From positions 186,001 through 250,000 of the forward strand of contig CAJZBQ010000048.1 in NCBI GenBank assembly GCA_914767885.1: a stretch of DNA of 64,000 bases. The letters are read 5' to 3'. The position numbers were made by a program, and so were the translations under genes. The DNA comes from Blepharisma stoltei. Taxonomy: Eukaryota > Ciliophora > Heterotrichea > Heterotrichida > Blepharismidae. Positions 32,641 to 43,473 of the stretch are shown here, piece after piece; within the stretch, counting starts at the first letter, position 1; each line of letters opens with the position of its first letter. The notes under the pieces were generated by a model, which was not told the DNA's origin, did no database searches, and worked only from the letters and a program-made list of their open reading frames with translations.

Positions 32641-35071
32641 AATTATAAATTTTAAACAGTAAATTTTCATATAGTTTATAACATGAATCATAAAAATAAT
32701 AAATATACCATTTAATTAGATTATAAGATTTAAAAATGTGTATTAAATTATATTAAGTTAGATTATGTTTCCTCATAATTACCCCACTATTTAAAGCAAG
32801 TAAGATCTTTTTGTTGTTCTTAAAGAAGATCAATTAAATTTTTAATTATAAGTTATATAATTTTTTTTTTCTAATTTTATTGCGGTTTAAAAGCAAAAGA
32901 TTTATATTTAATTAGAAATTTGTTATAATAATTATCAAACATATATAAAAGGTATTTTATATAAAAAAATTATATTAAAATTTTGCTCGCTCGTAAGGAA
33001 TTAATTTTCCCAAAAATACATTTTTTTAAATGGTTTTGCTCTCTCTTAATGGGGGATTAGGCTTTGTATTTACTCAAATAGCATGCAAAATATTACATAA
33101 TTTTTGATTAATAGCCATTGCATTCTACAACCTTTCAATTGCATAATATATCATAAATCCTTCAAAAGTATTTTTCATCTTCATCTGGCTGATAAATAAT
33201 TGTGGAATGCTAAGGCATACAACTCTTTTCTTAGTTTTGACTAAATTATCTATTTCTCGGTTATTTTCATATTAGCTCGTTAATCCTTAAAACATGATAT
33301 TTGATTTATCTTCATTTTTCTCAAATTAGTGAAAACTTTTTCCCTATGATTTGGGAATTTTGAAGGAATGAAATATCTTTAATAACTGCAGCTGACTGAT
33401 TAGCAAATTTAGGCTCATATAGTTCATCTAATCTCCCTTTCTTTTTTGCATAAGGATGGATCTAAAGATCTTAAAAACTTAAGCTTCGGCAATCTTACTG
33501 AAGGACATTCTACTCTGAGGCGTTCAAAAAGCATTGATATGATCTTTTTCTATGCATTTCTGCAAAAATTTTTGAGAGAGATTCATTGATGTATTAAGCA
33601 TTTTTTTAGAATAAAATTTGATAAATGCTAATTATGCTTTATTTAACCGTTTTGAAATATATAATGATTAGTATTTAAAAATAAGAGCAAATTATTTTTA
33701 CACCCTTTAGGCAGGAAAATGGCTTTGTGTAAGCATTTTAAAATAAAATTTTCAACCAATGCCTTTATATAATTGCATTGAATGATTTTATTACTACAGA
33801 AAATATAATGCACCACGGCAGTGCCCGACCGAAGGTCACGAGTCGTTAGCATGCTGCTCCCTTAGTATTCCGCACTAAGCAAAATTTCAGTTTATCTTAC
33901 CCTGTCGCGCTGTTCACCTATTCTTTGTCATTACCAATCGTTCCACCTTATATGCTCTGCGTTGTTACCATCCCACCCCAAAAGAATTTGATTTTGAAGT
34001 TAGTATACCGGTTAAATTATTGTTTGATAGTAACCATAATTATTATTTGCATGATGTCTGAATGATATTGACTCTAGTTATATCGTGCAACCTAGTCTTT
34101 GACATCACCTTGAAATGCAAGCTCTACTTATTTAACCTTTTAATCCTATTTTAGATAGTTGTTAACCAGTTTAAGATCACTGCGATAAGGTACTACAAAT
34201 ACTGTACGCCTATATTAGGGAATTCAAACATAGTGTTATATCAGGAGGTACTATTTTTTCAGATTACCTTTTATTTCCTCCTTTATATCCCGTGTTATGT
34301 TTATTACATGTAATCCATCACGTGCGCAAGCTTTCGTTCATACCTCTATGCTGTATAATTATCCACATTTTTTCAATACGATTATCATCATACGGATTAA
34401 TTTCACTCAACTGCTGTGATGTTTCCAGGTTACCAATTTTATATTTTCGTCGCCATGTACTCATAGATGCTGTTCGATCACGTCTATTGTTCATTATATG
34501 TTCTCAATATACCTTCACGACGTACTACTAATTAGTTCCTTACACTTATTTTACATTTTTGATTTTACTTACTATTTATAACGCATTTTTTCCCAAGAAC
34601 GCTTCTATTGACACTTTTTCACCGCATATGATTAAAGAAAAACCGAGGACACTCATTCTTCTTCATTTGACCATTAAGCCATGTCACCATTCAGTGCTTC
34701 GATTGCAGGAAGAATGTCAGCAATCAAATATGTTTTTCTGCTCAAAAGATTTTTATAGTCATCATGGACATCCCATATATATCTTTCATTATGTAATTTG
34801 ATTCTACGCGCTGATAAGAAGTCGTAGTCTTCAAAATAGTTATTCATCCGGATTGCACTCATTTCAGTTCCCTTTTTTTACTGTTGATGTAGTAATACCA
34901 AATTTAAGAGATATTAATAATCTAATTAGACATAAATATATGCTAAATAGTATAATATTTAAATACTGACAATATGACATAATCTTTAAAATGGTTAATA
35001 TAATATCATTCTTAACATAATTCATAATTAATTAATTATCATCAGTTCAGAACTATTACTAATCTTTATAA
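32641..35071. other. Gene-poor region with a decayed MITE and odd-composition DNA
   Basis: 32700-33000 is AT-rich. 32985-33056 is the right half of a decayed MITE ending GGGGGA before TTA: TTTTGCTCGCTCG...AAATGGTTTTGCTCTCTC. At 33450-33600 the plus strand has a short coding-like piece (SFGNLTEGHSTLRRSKSIDM), perhaps a gene fragment. 33640-34870 has higher GC and codon-like composition but no frame above about 80 codons. On its minus strand, MSAIRMNNYFEDYDFLSARR and MSTWRRKYKIGNLETSQQLS are the most protein-like stretches; I recognise neither. Confidence 0.5.
32985..33056. mobile_element. Decayed MITE remnant (right part)
   Basis: Aligns by eye to the last 85 bp of intact copies (TTTTGTTCACTCACGG...AATGGTTTTGTTCGCTC) with many substitutions; TTA follows at 33057-33059. 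The left end was not found. Confidence 0.6.
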
Positions 35072-37846
35072 ATGGACAAACTAGCTAAACCCCGTTCTCT
35101 GAAGGAAATAGAAAAACACCTGAGATCTGAATCCAGCAAATTTTATGATAATATTCCTAGCCAACTTAAAGATGACATCTCATCTTTTATTTCTTCCAAT
35201 AAGGAGCATTCTCTAGAAATCTTGAATCCGTTGAAAAATGTAGAAGATTCGATAGAACTAGGCCCAGAAGAAAAAAGAGCGCTTAAACTCCTTATTGCAG
35301 CACATAGTGTCCAAATTTATATGAAAAATGAAGAATTGTCAGATAAGAACATTTTGGAATGCAAGAAATATTTGGAAATATTATCAATAGAAGGAGGAAT
35401 TAATGTAATGAAAATAAATCAAGAAATAATTGATAAAACCAAAGAAATGCGTGAAGAGCTGGAGGTTGGGCCTGAAAAACTGACAAAAACACTTTCAGGT
35501 ATTTTAACTTTACCATCTCTTGAAGATCAACAACGAGATGAAATTTTGAACTTGATTAACGAGCTTGGAAATGCAGATTTGCCAGATTTTAATAATCCTC
35601 TTAGTGAGGAAAAAAAGGAGATTTTTGATGAAATTTCACTAAACATGGAAGCAGCTCAAAGGTATGTCGCCTATGTTAAATCTCAAGATGCCAAAAAATT
35701 TCCAGGCCTAGACCCTGATTTTCTAAATGAATTTTCTAAGTTGATTTTAAAATGCACAGACCTCGAAGAACTTAATGCTCTCTCAACTATGGTAAATATT
35801 CTATCATTATATGGCAGTATAGATCATATTAGCAAGTGTTTGCAATTTAAGGTAAGAGCAGCATTATGGAAACCCTTGGAAGATATTGATGCCCTTCATT
35901 GTCTTGTATTAAGATTGAATCTTTTAAAAGCTCTTAAATATTATTCCAATATGGAAAGTATTTATGAATCAATCTGCATTAATGGGTTAGAAATTATTAA
36001 GGACTTTGAAGCTGCAGAGCAATTTATGACTGCAATTTGTGGAATCCACCTTCAAAATGATGCTAAAATAAAGCTGCTTGATTTATATGCTGATAGTCAA
36101 AATTCCAAGATCAGAGCATATATTGATATCCCGAACTTGAAAATCTGCAGCCCTGAGCAAGTTAATTTTGATTCTCAGCTGTATAATGATTGTTCGCGCT
36201 CTAACTATTTGCTAAATATAAATAAAGTCGCTATTTTCTTGGATGGAAAAAGGATGTCTGCAGTCGATAAATGCTACTCAACTCGATCATTTCAAGAATT
36301 CAGCCAGTTTAAAGATGAAATTCAAATTTTGAGAGAATTTCATGATACCGGTGATAATACATTTTTAAAGCTTTATGGCTGCTATTACAATGAAAATACA
36401 GAAAAAGCTGATCGGCCGCATGAGCTGCATATAATTATGGAATTTTGTCCAAGCACACTTAATGAAGAAATTCAAAAAAGAAAAGCCAAAAAAAAGTATT
36501 ACAGCGCTCAAAAAATACTAACTCCCCCCCTCCGTGAGTGAACAAAAAAAATTTTGTTCACCCACGGAGGGGGGTTAATTTTTTTTTCGAAATTTAAAAA
36601 CATCCTGATTCGCAAAAATTGGAAAGCAAATCTTAATTTAATTTATAAAATTTATGTTTTAAAAAGCAATTTGTTTAAAATTAAACTGAATTAACTCGAG
36701 ATTTCATTATAATAATTATCAATTATATATCAAATTTTTTTGGTATAAAATATTTTTCTATTAAAAAAATTTTTATCCACGGAGGGTGGTTTTTTGGCAA
36801 AAAATAAAGATTTTTTCTAATGGTTTTGTTCACTGACGGAAGGGGGGAGTAAAATATTTAGATGTTCTCGCTAGAGGGTATAATCTATTAAAAACGCGTA
36901 GAATAGTTCACAGAGACATAAAGCCAGACAATATTTTTATTGGACATGACAAGCGCTTAAAAATTGCTGATTTCAACACTTCTATTAAGGTAGATCATAC
37001 AATAAACACAGTTAATTTTGAAGAAAATTATACGATTTCTGGAACTACTAGTTATTTCGCCCCAGAAATGCTTCGAGCTTATGAACTATACAAAAGACAC
37101 CAAGGAGATAGAAAATTTATCCACAATCCTTTAAAATCTGATGTGTTTTCATTAGGCATCACATTATTAGAAGCCGCTACATTAGAAAATATCAAAGGTT
37201 TGAACTCTTTTAGTGATTCCAATCTGCAAGAGCACATAAATAGATTTATTAATGAGAAGATACAGGACGAAGATTTAAACCGGATTTTGAAATCTATGCT
37301 TCAAGTTGACCCAGAGAGGAGACCTTCTTTCAGAGATTTGATTATTGCGATTATACCTTAGCTTAATATCTGGTGTTTAAGGTGTCTAGTGCCCCCACTC
37401 TAATAAATAGGGATATAGCTAAACTAGTGACGTCGCCGAGCTATCTTGGAAGCACGGTGGTCAGCCCACTGGCCAAGCCTTCTATCAAAGCTTCGTCGCC
37501 AGTCTTCGCTGCACATCTCACCCGGCGCGTTGCCGTTGTCCTAACTCATCTCCTGAGCGTGTTCCGCCTAAGGGTCATCCTCCCGTGGGGATGTGCTGAG
37601 GGTAAAACCCTGAGCCTCTTGAAGCACTGAAGAGAAGTTCCTTTGGTCATCCCCAAAGTTAAACTGCTGTTGCTGTGCAGAAGTTCTCGAGGGAAAACCT
37701 TACCCCATGAATAAAATTCCATGAGGGAGAGAAAATTAGCGGAGCTGATTTCTCTCGAACCGAATTCCATTTATTTTATGATTGCGATTATACCAGTTTT
37801 AATTCACTATAGCCACCTCAACTCTATAATAAATAGAAACAGCTAA
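35072..37846 (+). CDS. Large protein with C-terminal kinase domain of unusual DFN type
   Basis: About 415 helical N-terminal residues (no known domain) precede a kinase fold: VAIFLDGKR at beta-3, HIIMEFCPSTLNEEI at the hinge, IVHRDIKPDNIF in the catalytic loop, KIADFNTSI, GTTSYFAPEML and KSDVFSLGITLLE. The DFG motif is DFN, and the usual VAIK lysine is not in its place, so activity is doubtful. MITE 36522-36849 splits the domain; removal joins YSAQKIL to KYLDVLARG. A retroposon (37358-37780) sits in the last codons. With it present the protein ends IAIIP (652 aa); without it, it continues VLIHYSHLNSIINRNS to TAA 37844 (668 aa). Both lengths are in frame. Confidence 0.75.
36522..36849. mobile_element. 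MITE copy 8 (328 bp)
   Basis: TAA at 36519-36521 and 36850-36852, inside the kinase domain. The AT-rich centre is shortened relative to the 389-bp form. Confidence 0.92.
37358..37780 (-). mobile_element. GC-rich retroposon, family A (423 bp)
   Basis: Target duplication ATTGCGATTATACC (14 bp) at 37344-37357 and 37781-37794. On the minus strand its 5' end CATAAAATAAATGGAATTCG and the following 170 bp match the insert at 15698-16118. The 3' end has AGTGGGGGCACT and a TTAAGCTAA tail. It supplies a premature TAG to the kinase gene. Confidence 0.88.
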
Positions 37847-38018
37847 GCAAAATTTATTCAATGAAAATTGGTATAGTAATGCAAAACCGACGGAAGGTTA
37901 GCTATACTGATTTATAGTAAATTAAACAGAAATTTAATTATTTTAATTTATAGACTAAAATCTACGAAAATATATAGATAATTAATGTGAATTTTTAAAT
38001 AAAACAGTTTAAATTAAA

Positions 38019-39179
38019 ATGGACACCGAACTTACAGAAAGAGTGATCATCGACATTGGGTCACATATGATAAGAGCTGGGCTCTCAGGGCATGATTCTC
38101 CTAAAGTTCAAGAGCCCACTGTTGTTGGGAGGCCAAAGTTAGCAGCTGCTTTGTCCTTAGACAGCAAAGATCTTTACATAGGCCGCGAGGCTATTGAAAA
38201 ACAAGACATTTTGCAGCTTTCACACCCTGTCAAATACTCTCAAGTTCAGAACTGAGATGAAATAGAAAAGCTTTATCATCACATTTTCTTCAATGAGCTT
38301 CTAGTAGATCCAAATCAGCATAAAATCATGATAATGGAGCCTCCACTAAACAAAAGAGCAAATCGTGAAAAAATCACTGAAATCATGTTCGAAACTTTTG
38401 GAGTCCATGGACTTTATGTAGCTAACAGCGCTGTTATGTCACTTTTTGCGAGTGGGAGGACTACAGGACTAGTCATAGAAAGCGGGCTTAATGAAACATC
38501 TATTGTCCCGGTATTTGAAGGGTATGCACTTCCTTGTTCTACATTAAAATTAGGTATCGGTGGAGAAGAAATCACTGATTTCTTATTGACAAATTTAAAA
38601 GAAAGAGGAAATGAGCTTCCAAATTCTAAGCAAAGCGAAATTGCTCAAGATATCAAAGAGAAATTGTGTTATCTGTCTCCAGATTATCAACAAGAATTAA
38701 ATATTGCTTTGACTACAAGCTCTATTGCAAAGGAATATGAATTGCCTGACGGAAGATCAATAACTTTAACTGTTGAAAGGTTTAGAAGTCCTGAAATTCT
38801 ATTCCAGCCTCTTCTTATTGGAAAAGATCAGCCAGGAATTCATGAATTGTCTTATAACGCTATCATGAAATGTGACCAAGACATCCGACGTGAATTATTT
38901 GCCAATATCATTTTAAGTGGCGGTAGCACTATGTTTCCCCGAATAAAAGACAAAGTCCAACGCGATATCAAAGCGCTAGCTCCAAGCAACTTAGACGTGT
39001 TCGTAAAAGCTCCACCAGAGCGTAAACACCTAGCATGGATAGGTGGAGCCATCCTAAGTTCTATTGATAAATTCCGCATGTGGATTTCTCGGTCAGAATT
39101 TGATGAATTTGGATCTGCAGTCGTACATATCCCTATCCCCTTAAATTCTCAAAATTTCAAAATATCTCTCCTAATGTAA
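38019..39179 (+). CDS. Actin-like protein (divergent actin or Arp)
   Basis: 386 residues with the actin fold. The nucleotide-binding phosphate-1 loop is VIIDIGSHMIRAGLSG; NWDEIEKLYHHIFFNELLVD follows with W from TGA at 38253; then MEPPLNKRANREKITEIMFE, GIGGEEITDFL, SGGSTMFPRIKDKVQRDI and PPERKHLAWIGGAIL. Conventional actin has SIWIGGSIL and ends with HRKCF; here the end is HIPIPLNSQNFKISLLM, and the phosphate loops differ. It is therefore a divergent actin or an actin-related protein. Length equals that of normal actins. Which Arp class it is cannot be settled by eye. No IES interrupts it. Confidence 0.88.
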
Positions 39180-39241
39180 AATACATAGAAAAAAGCATAG
39201 AAAATGCTTTTAATAATTTCTTAAAATAACCAAATTAACTA

Positions 39242-40550
39242 TTACCCCTCTTGTCCATACATCTCTGTGAATTCCTGTTGTTTTAGTAAATCTTGAGGAG
39301 AAACAGATGGTCTTGTGGTATCAAGAATTCTGAAAAAGTCATCAATATCCACCTCAGGCGGTTTGAGAGCTCCAGCAGGGACGTCCATAAGTGTCATTTC
39401 TCTAGCTCCAGGAGTACTTGGGGCGCATGGAGAATACTTGGTCTGTCCTGCAACGTTGACAGGCAAAAAGTGAGTGGCTCTTTGGCATTTTCTTACAGGT
39501 TCCATTAATGCAGCTTTTACAGTAGTAGCAATATCAGAGCCTGAGTAGCCTTCAGTCCTATTGCCAAGCTCATTGTAATCTTCTTCAGTCAAATCATTTG
39601 GGGTGTCTCCTAAGTTCAGCTTGAACATCAAAGCTCGGGCTGGTGCTTCTGGTAGCGAAATATAAACTCTTCTTTCGAAACGTCTTCTGATAGCAGGGTC
39701 TAATTCCCAAGGAATATTGGTGGCGCCTAATACTAAAATCCCTTCTTCATTATGCCCGACCCCTTGCATTTGAACGAGAAATTCCGTTTTGATTCTTCTT
39801 GTGGCATCATTTTCTCCTTCACTTCTGCTGCCGCATAGACTGTCGATTTCGTCAATAAAAATTACAGCAGGTCTGCTTGACCTAGCCATTTCAAAGAGTG
39901 ACCTAACAAGTCTTTCGGACTCTCCCATGAACTTGCTGACTAAATCACTAGAAGAGACTGAGAAAAAAGTCCCATCACATTCGGTTGCACATGCTTTGGC
40001 AAGGAAGGACTTGCCAGTACCTGGTGGACCATATAGCAAAATACCTTTCCAAGGGGTACGTTTACCAACGAAAAGTTCGGGAAATCGTGATGGCAAAATG
40101 ACGGCTTCTTGCAAGACTTGTTTGGCGTTGGCGAGCCCTGCGACATCAGTCCATTTGACGTTGGGCTTTTCTGTGATAATTGCCCCTTCAAGACCTTTGC
40201 GCAGCCCTGCATTTGCATCGTCGTCTTCTGGCCGATTACCTGATTTGCCTGGTCCCTTGCGCTCTTCTCTGACTCCGCCGCTGAGAACTGGCTGTTTCTT
40301 TTCTTCTCCATGCAAATAGTCGTTAAGTTCTTCAGCTCTTTTCATGTACTCGCCAAGTTTTTCCTGGAAGCTCTGCTTGAGAATGGGATTTTGCTCATCT
40401 ATATAGGGCATTACATTTATAAAGATGCATGAAGTATCTAATTGACTGCTTGTAAAGGCCGTAGGCTTCTTCGTAGTTTGTCTTGCGATCTTCATCACAT
40501 GCTCGTTTGGATATATCAATAGCTTTCTTTCGAAGATCTTCGTTTGACAT
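39242..40550 (-). CDS. VPS4: Vacuolar protein sorting 4 AAA ATPase
   Basis: 430 residues after splicing one 16-nt intron (40399-40414), which restores [18 protein letters not shown] in the N-terminal MIT domain. AAA features: [19 protein letters not shown], Walker [14 protein letters not shown], Walker B VIFIDEID, sensor [19 protein letters not shown] with the arginine fingers, and the C-terminal helix ending YGQEG. VPS4 disassembles ESCRT-III filaments in multivesicular-body formation and membrane scission; the MIT domain binds ESCRT-III tails. The start at 40550 gives [14 protein letters not shown], a normal MIT start. Its 5' end plus promoter is duplicated at 41580-41876. Convergent with the actin-like gene 62 bp away. 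Confidence 0.95.
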
Positions 40551-40632
40551 TTATTTAATATGGCAACACAATTGCTAACAGATAAATATGAACGTTTTAA
40601 ATTCAAAGGAAGTGAAGGAAATTAAATAGAAA

Positions 40633-41196
40633 GATTAGATTATGTGATATGTGTTTCTAGTCCCCACTTCCAAGACACGATGCGGGATGAGCTCCCTTAA
40701 GGCAATTTGCCCTGGCCCGAAGCACCGATTTCTCGGTAGTGGCATTTCCCTTGGATCAGAGCGGATTTTGCTGAGCAACCATTTCTAGCCCAAACGTCAG
40801 ATTACCCAACCCTGCTTCACTTGGCCAGATCGTCCCTTTGCCGGGACCCTTTTAAATTAGAGAGACTTGCGCCGGGGAGATCGTTGTCGAGCTTCGCCTT
40901 CCCTTCTTTTCTAAGTAAGAACTCAATCCCTTGCGGGATTCTGGGCTAAGCCACCAAGTACCTTAGGCAGGTAAGTCACCCTACCTCTTTCGGCCTCGAA
41001 CGAACTGGCAAAAATATGCGGAAAACTGCTGCTCAGTCAGGCGACAAAATCAGTTGAAAATTGTGCTGGGCCTCTCACCTCAAGGCTGGCCTTACCTTGA
41101 GTAGCTCTTCGCACCCAAAAACTATGTCTGGGATATACATAGGGACACCTCCACAGAGGGATGGGTCGCTGACCACAGGCCATTTTATGTATATCA
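40633..41196 (-). mobile_element. GC-rich retroposon in VPS4/RBBP4 intergenic duplicate (564 bp)
   Basis: Target duplication AAATTAAATAGAAA at 40619-40632 and 41197-41210. The empty site survives in the second copy of the duplication (about 41940, AAAATAAATAGAAAAAGG). On the minus strand the 5' end is GATATACATAAAATGGCC. No coding frame of recognised family. Confidence 0.9.
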
Positions 41197-41420
41197 AAAT
41201 TAAATAGAAAAAGGAAGCTCAGCATTGGAGAGTGAGAAGGAATGAGGAAAGATGGGACCGAAGAAATTGGAATTTTAGGGTCAGAGATATATATGTAGAT
41301 AGAAATTATAAGATATCGGTTTGGTCTATATTATTAAATAAAAGATTGTATAGTGATTGTTGGGAATATAGCTAATAGATACCATACTTGTAAAGAAAAA
41401 ATAATAAAATAATTATTAAA

Positions 41421-41473
41421 TATACTAAATTCCTGGGGATAGCGTATTCCGCGCTATCCCCAGGAATTTTCTG
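41421..41473. mobile_element. 53-bp TA-bounded palindromic insertion with empty-site control
   Basis: An 18-bp perfect inverted repeat (AAATTCCTGGGGATAGCG and its complement, 7-nt loop) lies between TA 41421 and TA 41474. The homologous position in the second copy (42151) reads ATTATTAAGTATGCTC with no insertion. Confidence 0.85.
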
Positions 41474-41474
41474 T

Positions 41475-41579
41475 ATGCTCAAAGAAGACCAAGACTGTGC
41501 TGAGGAACTTGATGAGCAGCTTATAAACGAGGAATACAAAATCTGGAAAAAAACCTGCCCATTTCTTTATGACTTCTAA
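41475..41579 (+). pseudogene. RBBP4 5' fragment (duplicate)
   Basis: The first 34 codons copy the start of the gene at 42154 (MLKEDQDCAEELDEQLINEE) and then break at the duplication junction, ending FLYDF and TAA. It cannot make a functional WD protein. Confidence 0.85.
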
Positions 41580-41876
41580 TTGTTATCTCTATTTTAATCG
41601 TCTTCTTCTGGCTGATTACCTGATATTTCTTCTCCATGTAAATACTCGGCAAGTTCTTCAGCTCTTTTCATGTACTCGCCAAGTTTTTCCCGAAAGCTCT
41701 CCTTGAGAATATGATTTTGCTCATCTATATAGGGTTTTACATTTATAAAGATACATGAAGAATCTAATTGACTGCTTGTAAAGGTTGTAGGCTTCTTCAT
41801 AGTTTGTCTTGCGATCTTCATCACATGCTCGCATGGCTATTTCAATAGCTTTATTTCGAAGATCATGGTTTGACAT
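41580..41876 (-). pseudogene. VPS4 5' fragment (duplicate)
   Basis: From ATG 41876 the MIT-domain coding sequence, including a 16-nt intron (GTAAAACCCTATATAG), follows the full gene with substitutions. It ends at YLHGEEISGNQPEEDD, with an internal deletion relative to VPS4. There is no AAA domain. Confidence 0.85.
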
Positions 41877-42153
41877 TTATTTAATATGGCACCATAGTTG
41901 CTACAAATTTTGTAAACGTTTTAAATTCAAAAGAAGTGAAGAAAATAAATAGAAAAAGGAGGCTCAGTATTGGAGAGTGGGAAAGAATCAGTAAAGATGG
42001 GGCCGAGGGAATTGGTCAGAGATATAAATGCAGATAGAAATTATAAGATATAGGTTTGGCTTATATTAAATAAAAGATTGCATAGTGATTGTTGGAAATA
42101 TAGCTAATAGATGCCATATTTTTAAAGAAAAAATAATAAAATAATTATTAAGT

Positions 42154-43416
42154 ATGCTCAAAGAAGACCAAGACTGTGCTGAGGAACTTGATGAGCAGCT
42201 TATAAACGAGGAATACAAAATCTGGAAAAAAAACTGCCCATTTCTTTATGATGCTTTAATTACTCATGTCCTAGAGTGGCCATCATTATCTGTTGACTGG
42301 CTGCCTTCAAAAGAATCCCGCTCCAATTGTGATTACACAGTCCAGAAATTAGTGATAGGTTCTCATACCTCAAAAGCAGAGCAAGAACAATTAATCGTTG
42401 CAAGCGTAAAATTGCCACTAGAAGAAACAATCAATGCCAAATCAGTCCTGGATAATACCAATGAGGCTAATTCTCTTGTGAAAGCTGAGTTCAAGATAGA
42501 ACCGATTATCAGGATAAACCATGATGGTGAACCGAATAGAATCCGAGTGATGCCAAAGCACGACGATTTGATAGCTACCAAAAGTCCATCAGGGATTGTT
42601 TATATTTACGACTACACCAAACACCCAAATAAGTCTACGAACGGCCCTCAGCTGATTCTTCAAGGCCATTCTAAAGAAGGATTCGGACTGTCTTGGAACA
42701 CAAATAATCAAAATTGACTGGCAAGTGGCTCGGATGACCATTTAGTTTGTGTTTGAGATATCGCTGCAGCCACTGATGCGAATAGCACATTATATCCTTA
42801 CAGAACGCTAGTAGCTCATACTAATATAGTAGGAGACGTGTCCTGGAGCGAGTTTTATAACCAAACCTTAGCATCTGTTGGAGATGACAGAAAATTGATT
42901 TTATGGGATTTAAGGCAAGACATCCCAACCCATTGTATAGACGCTCATATACATGAAATAAATTCAGTAGACTTCAACAAGACAGATGAAAACCTCTTGG
43001 CAACAGGCAGCAGTGACAAAACAGCAGCTATTTGGGACATCAGAAACATGGCAAATAAGCTGTGCTCATTGGAATTTCATAAGGACTCAGTGCATAGCGT
43101 AAGGTGGGCACCTTTTAGTGGAACTTTATTGGGAACTGCGGGAAGCGATAGAAGAGTATTGGTTTGGGATTTGAGCAGACTTGGAGACGATAGCATGGAT
43201 GAAGACCAAAGTGAAGGGCCGCCTGAACTGCTATTTGTGCATGGTGGGCATACAGCAAAAGTAACAGATATTTCTTGGAATATGAATGACCAGCTAATGA
43301 TGGCAAGCACGGCTGAAGATAACATTTTGCAGGTCTGGCAGATGACCCATGCATTATTTGCCCCGCTAGATATTAGGATAGATAGTGTTGACCCTGCAGA
43401 TTCTGAAGACTTATAA
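42154..43416 (+). CDS. RBBP4: Histone-binding WD40 protein, RBBP4/RbAp48/MSI1
   Basis: 420 residues, the family length (about 425). N-terminal YKIWKKNCPFLYDALITHVLEWPSLSVDWLP is the histone-H4-binding helix region shared by RbAp46/48 and MSI1. Seven WD blades follow, e.g. LILWDLR, AAIWDIRN, VLVWDLSRLGD and LQVWQM. The WD tryptophan at 42754 is TGA (VCVWDI), as is the W at about 42716 (NWLASGSDD). This settles the code. Family members are subunits of CAF-1, HDAC/NuRD, PRC2 and other chromatin complexes. The gene is uninterrupted. Its upstream region shares a duplicated divergent promoter with VPS4. Confidence 0.96.
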
Positions 43417-43473
43417 GAATAAAGGAATTTCTTAAATTTAGACTAAATTTTATTAAAAAGACACAAAATATGA

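Noticed and set aside
34292-34801. Two frames of about 80 codons on the plus strand
   Set aside because: Cys/His/Ile-rich shadow of a more protein-like minus strand; no family seen.
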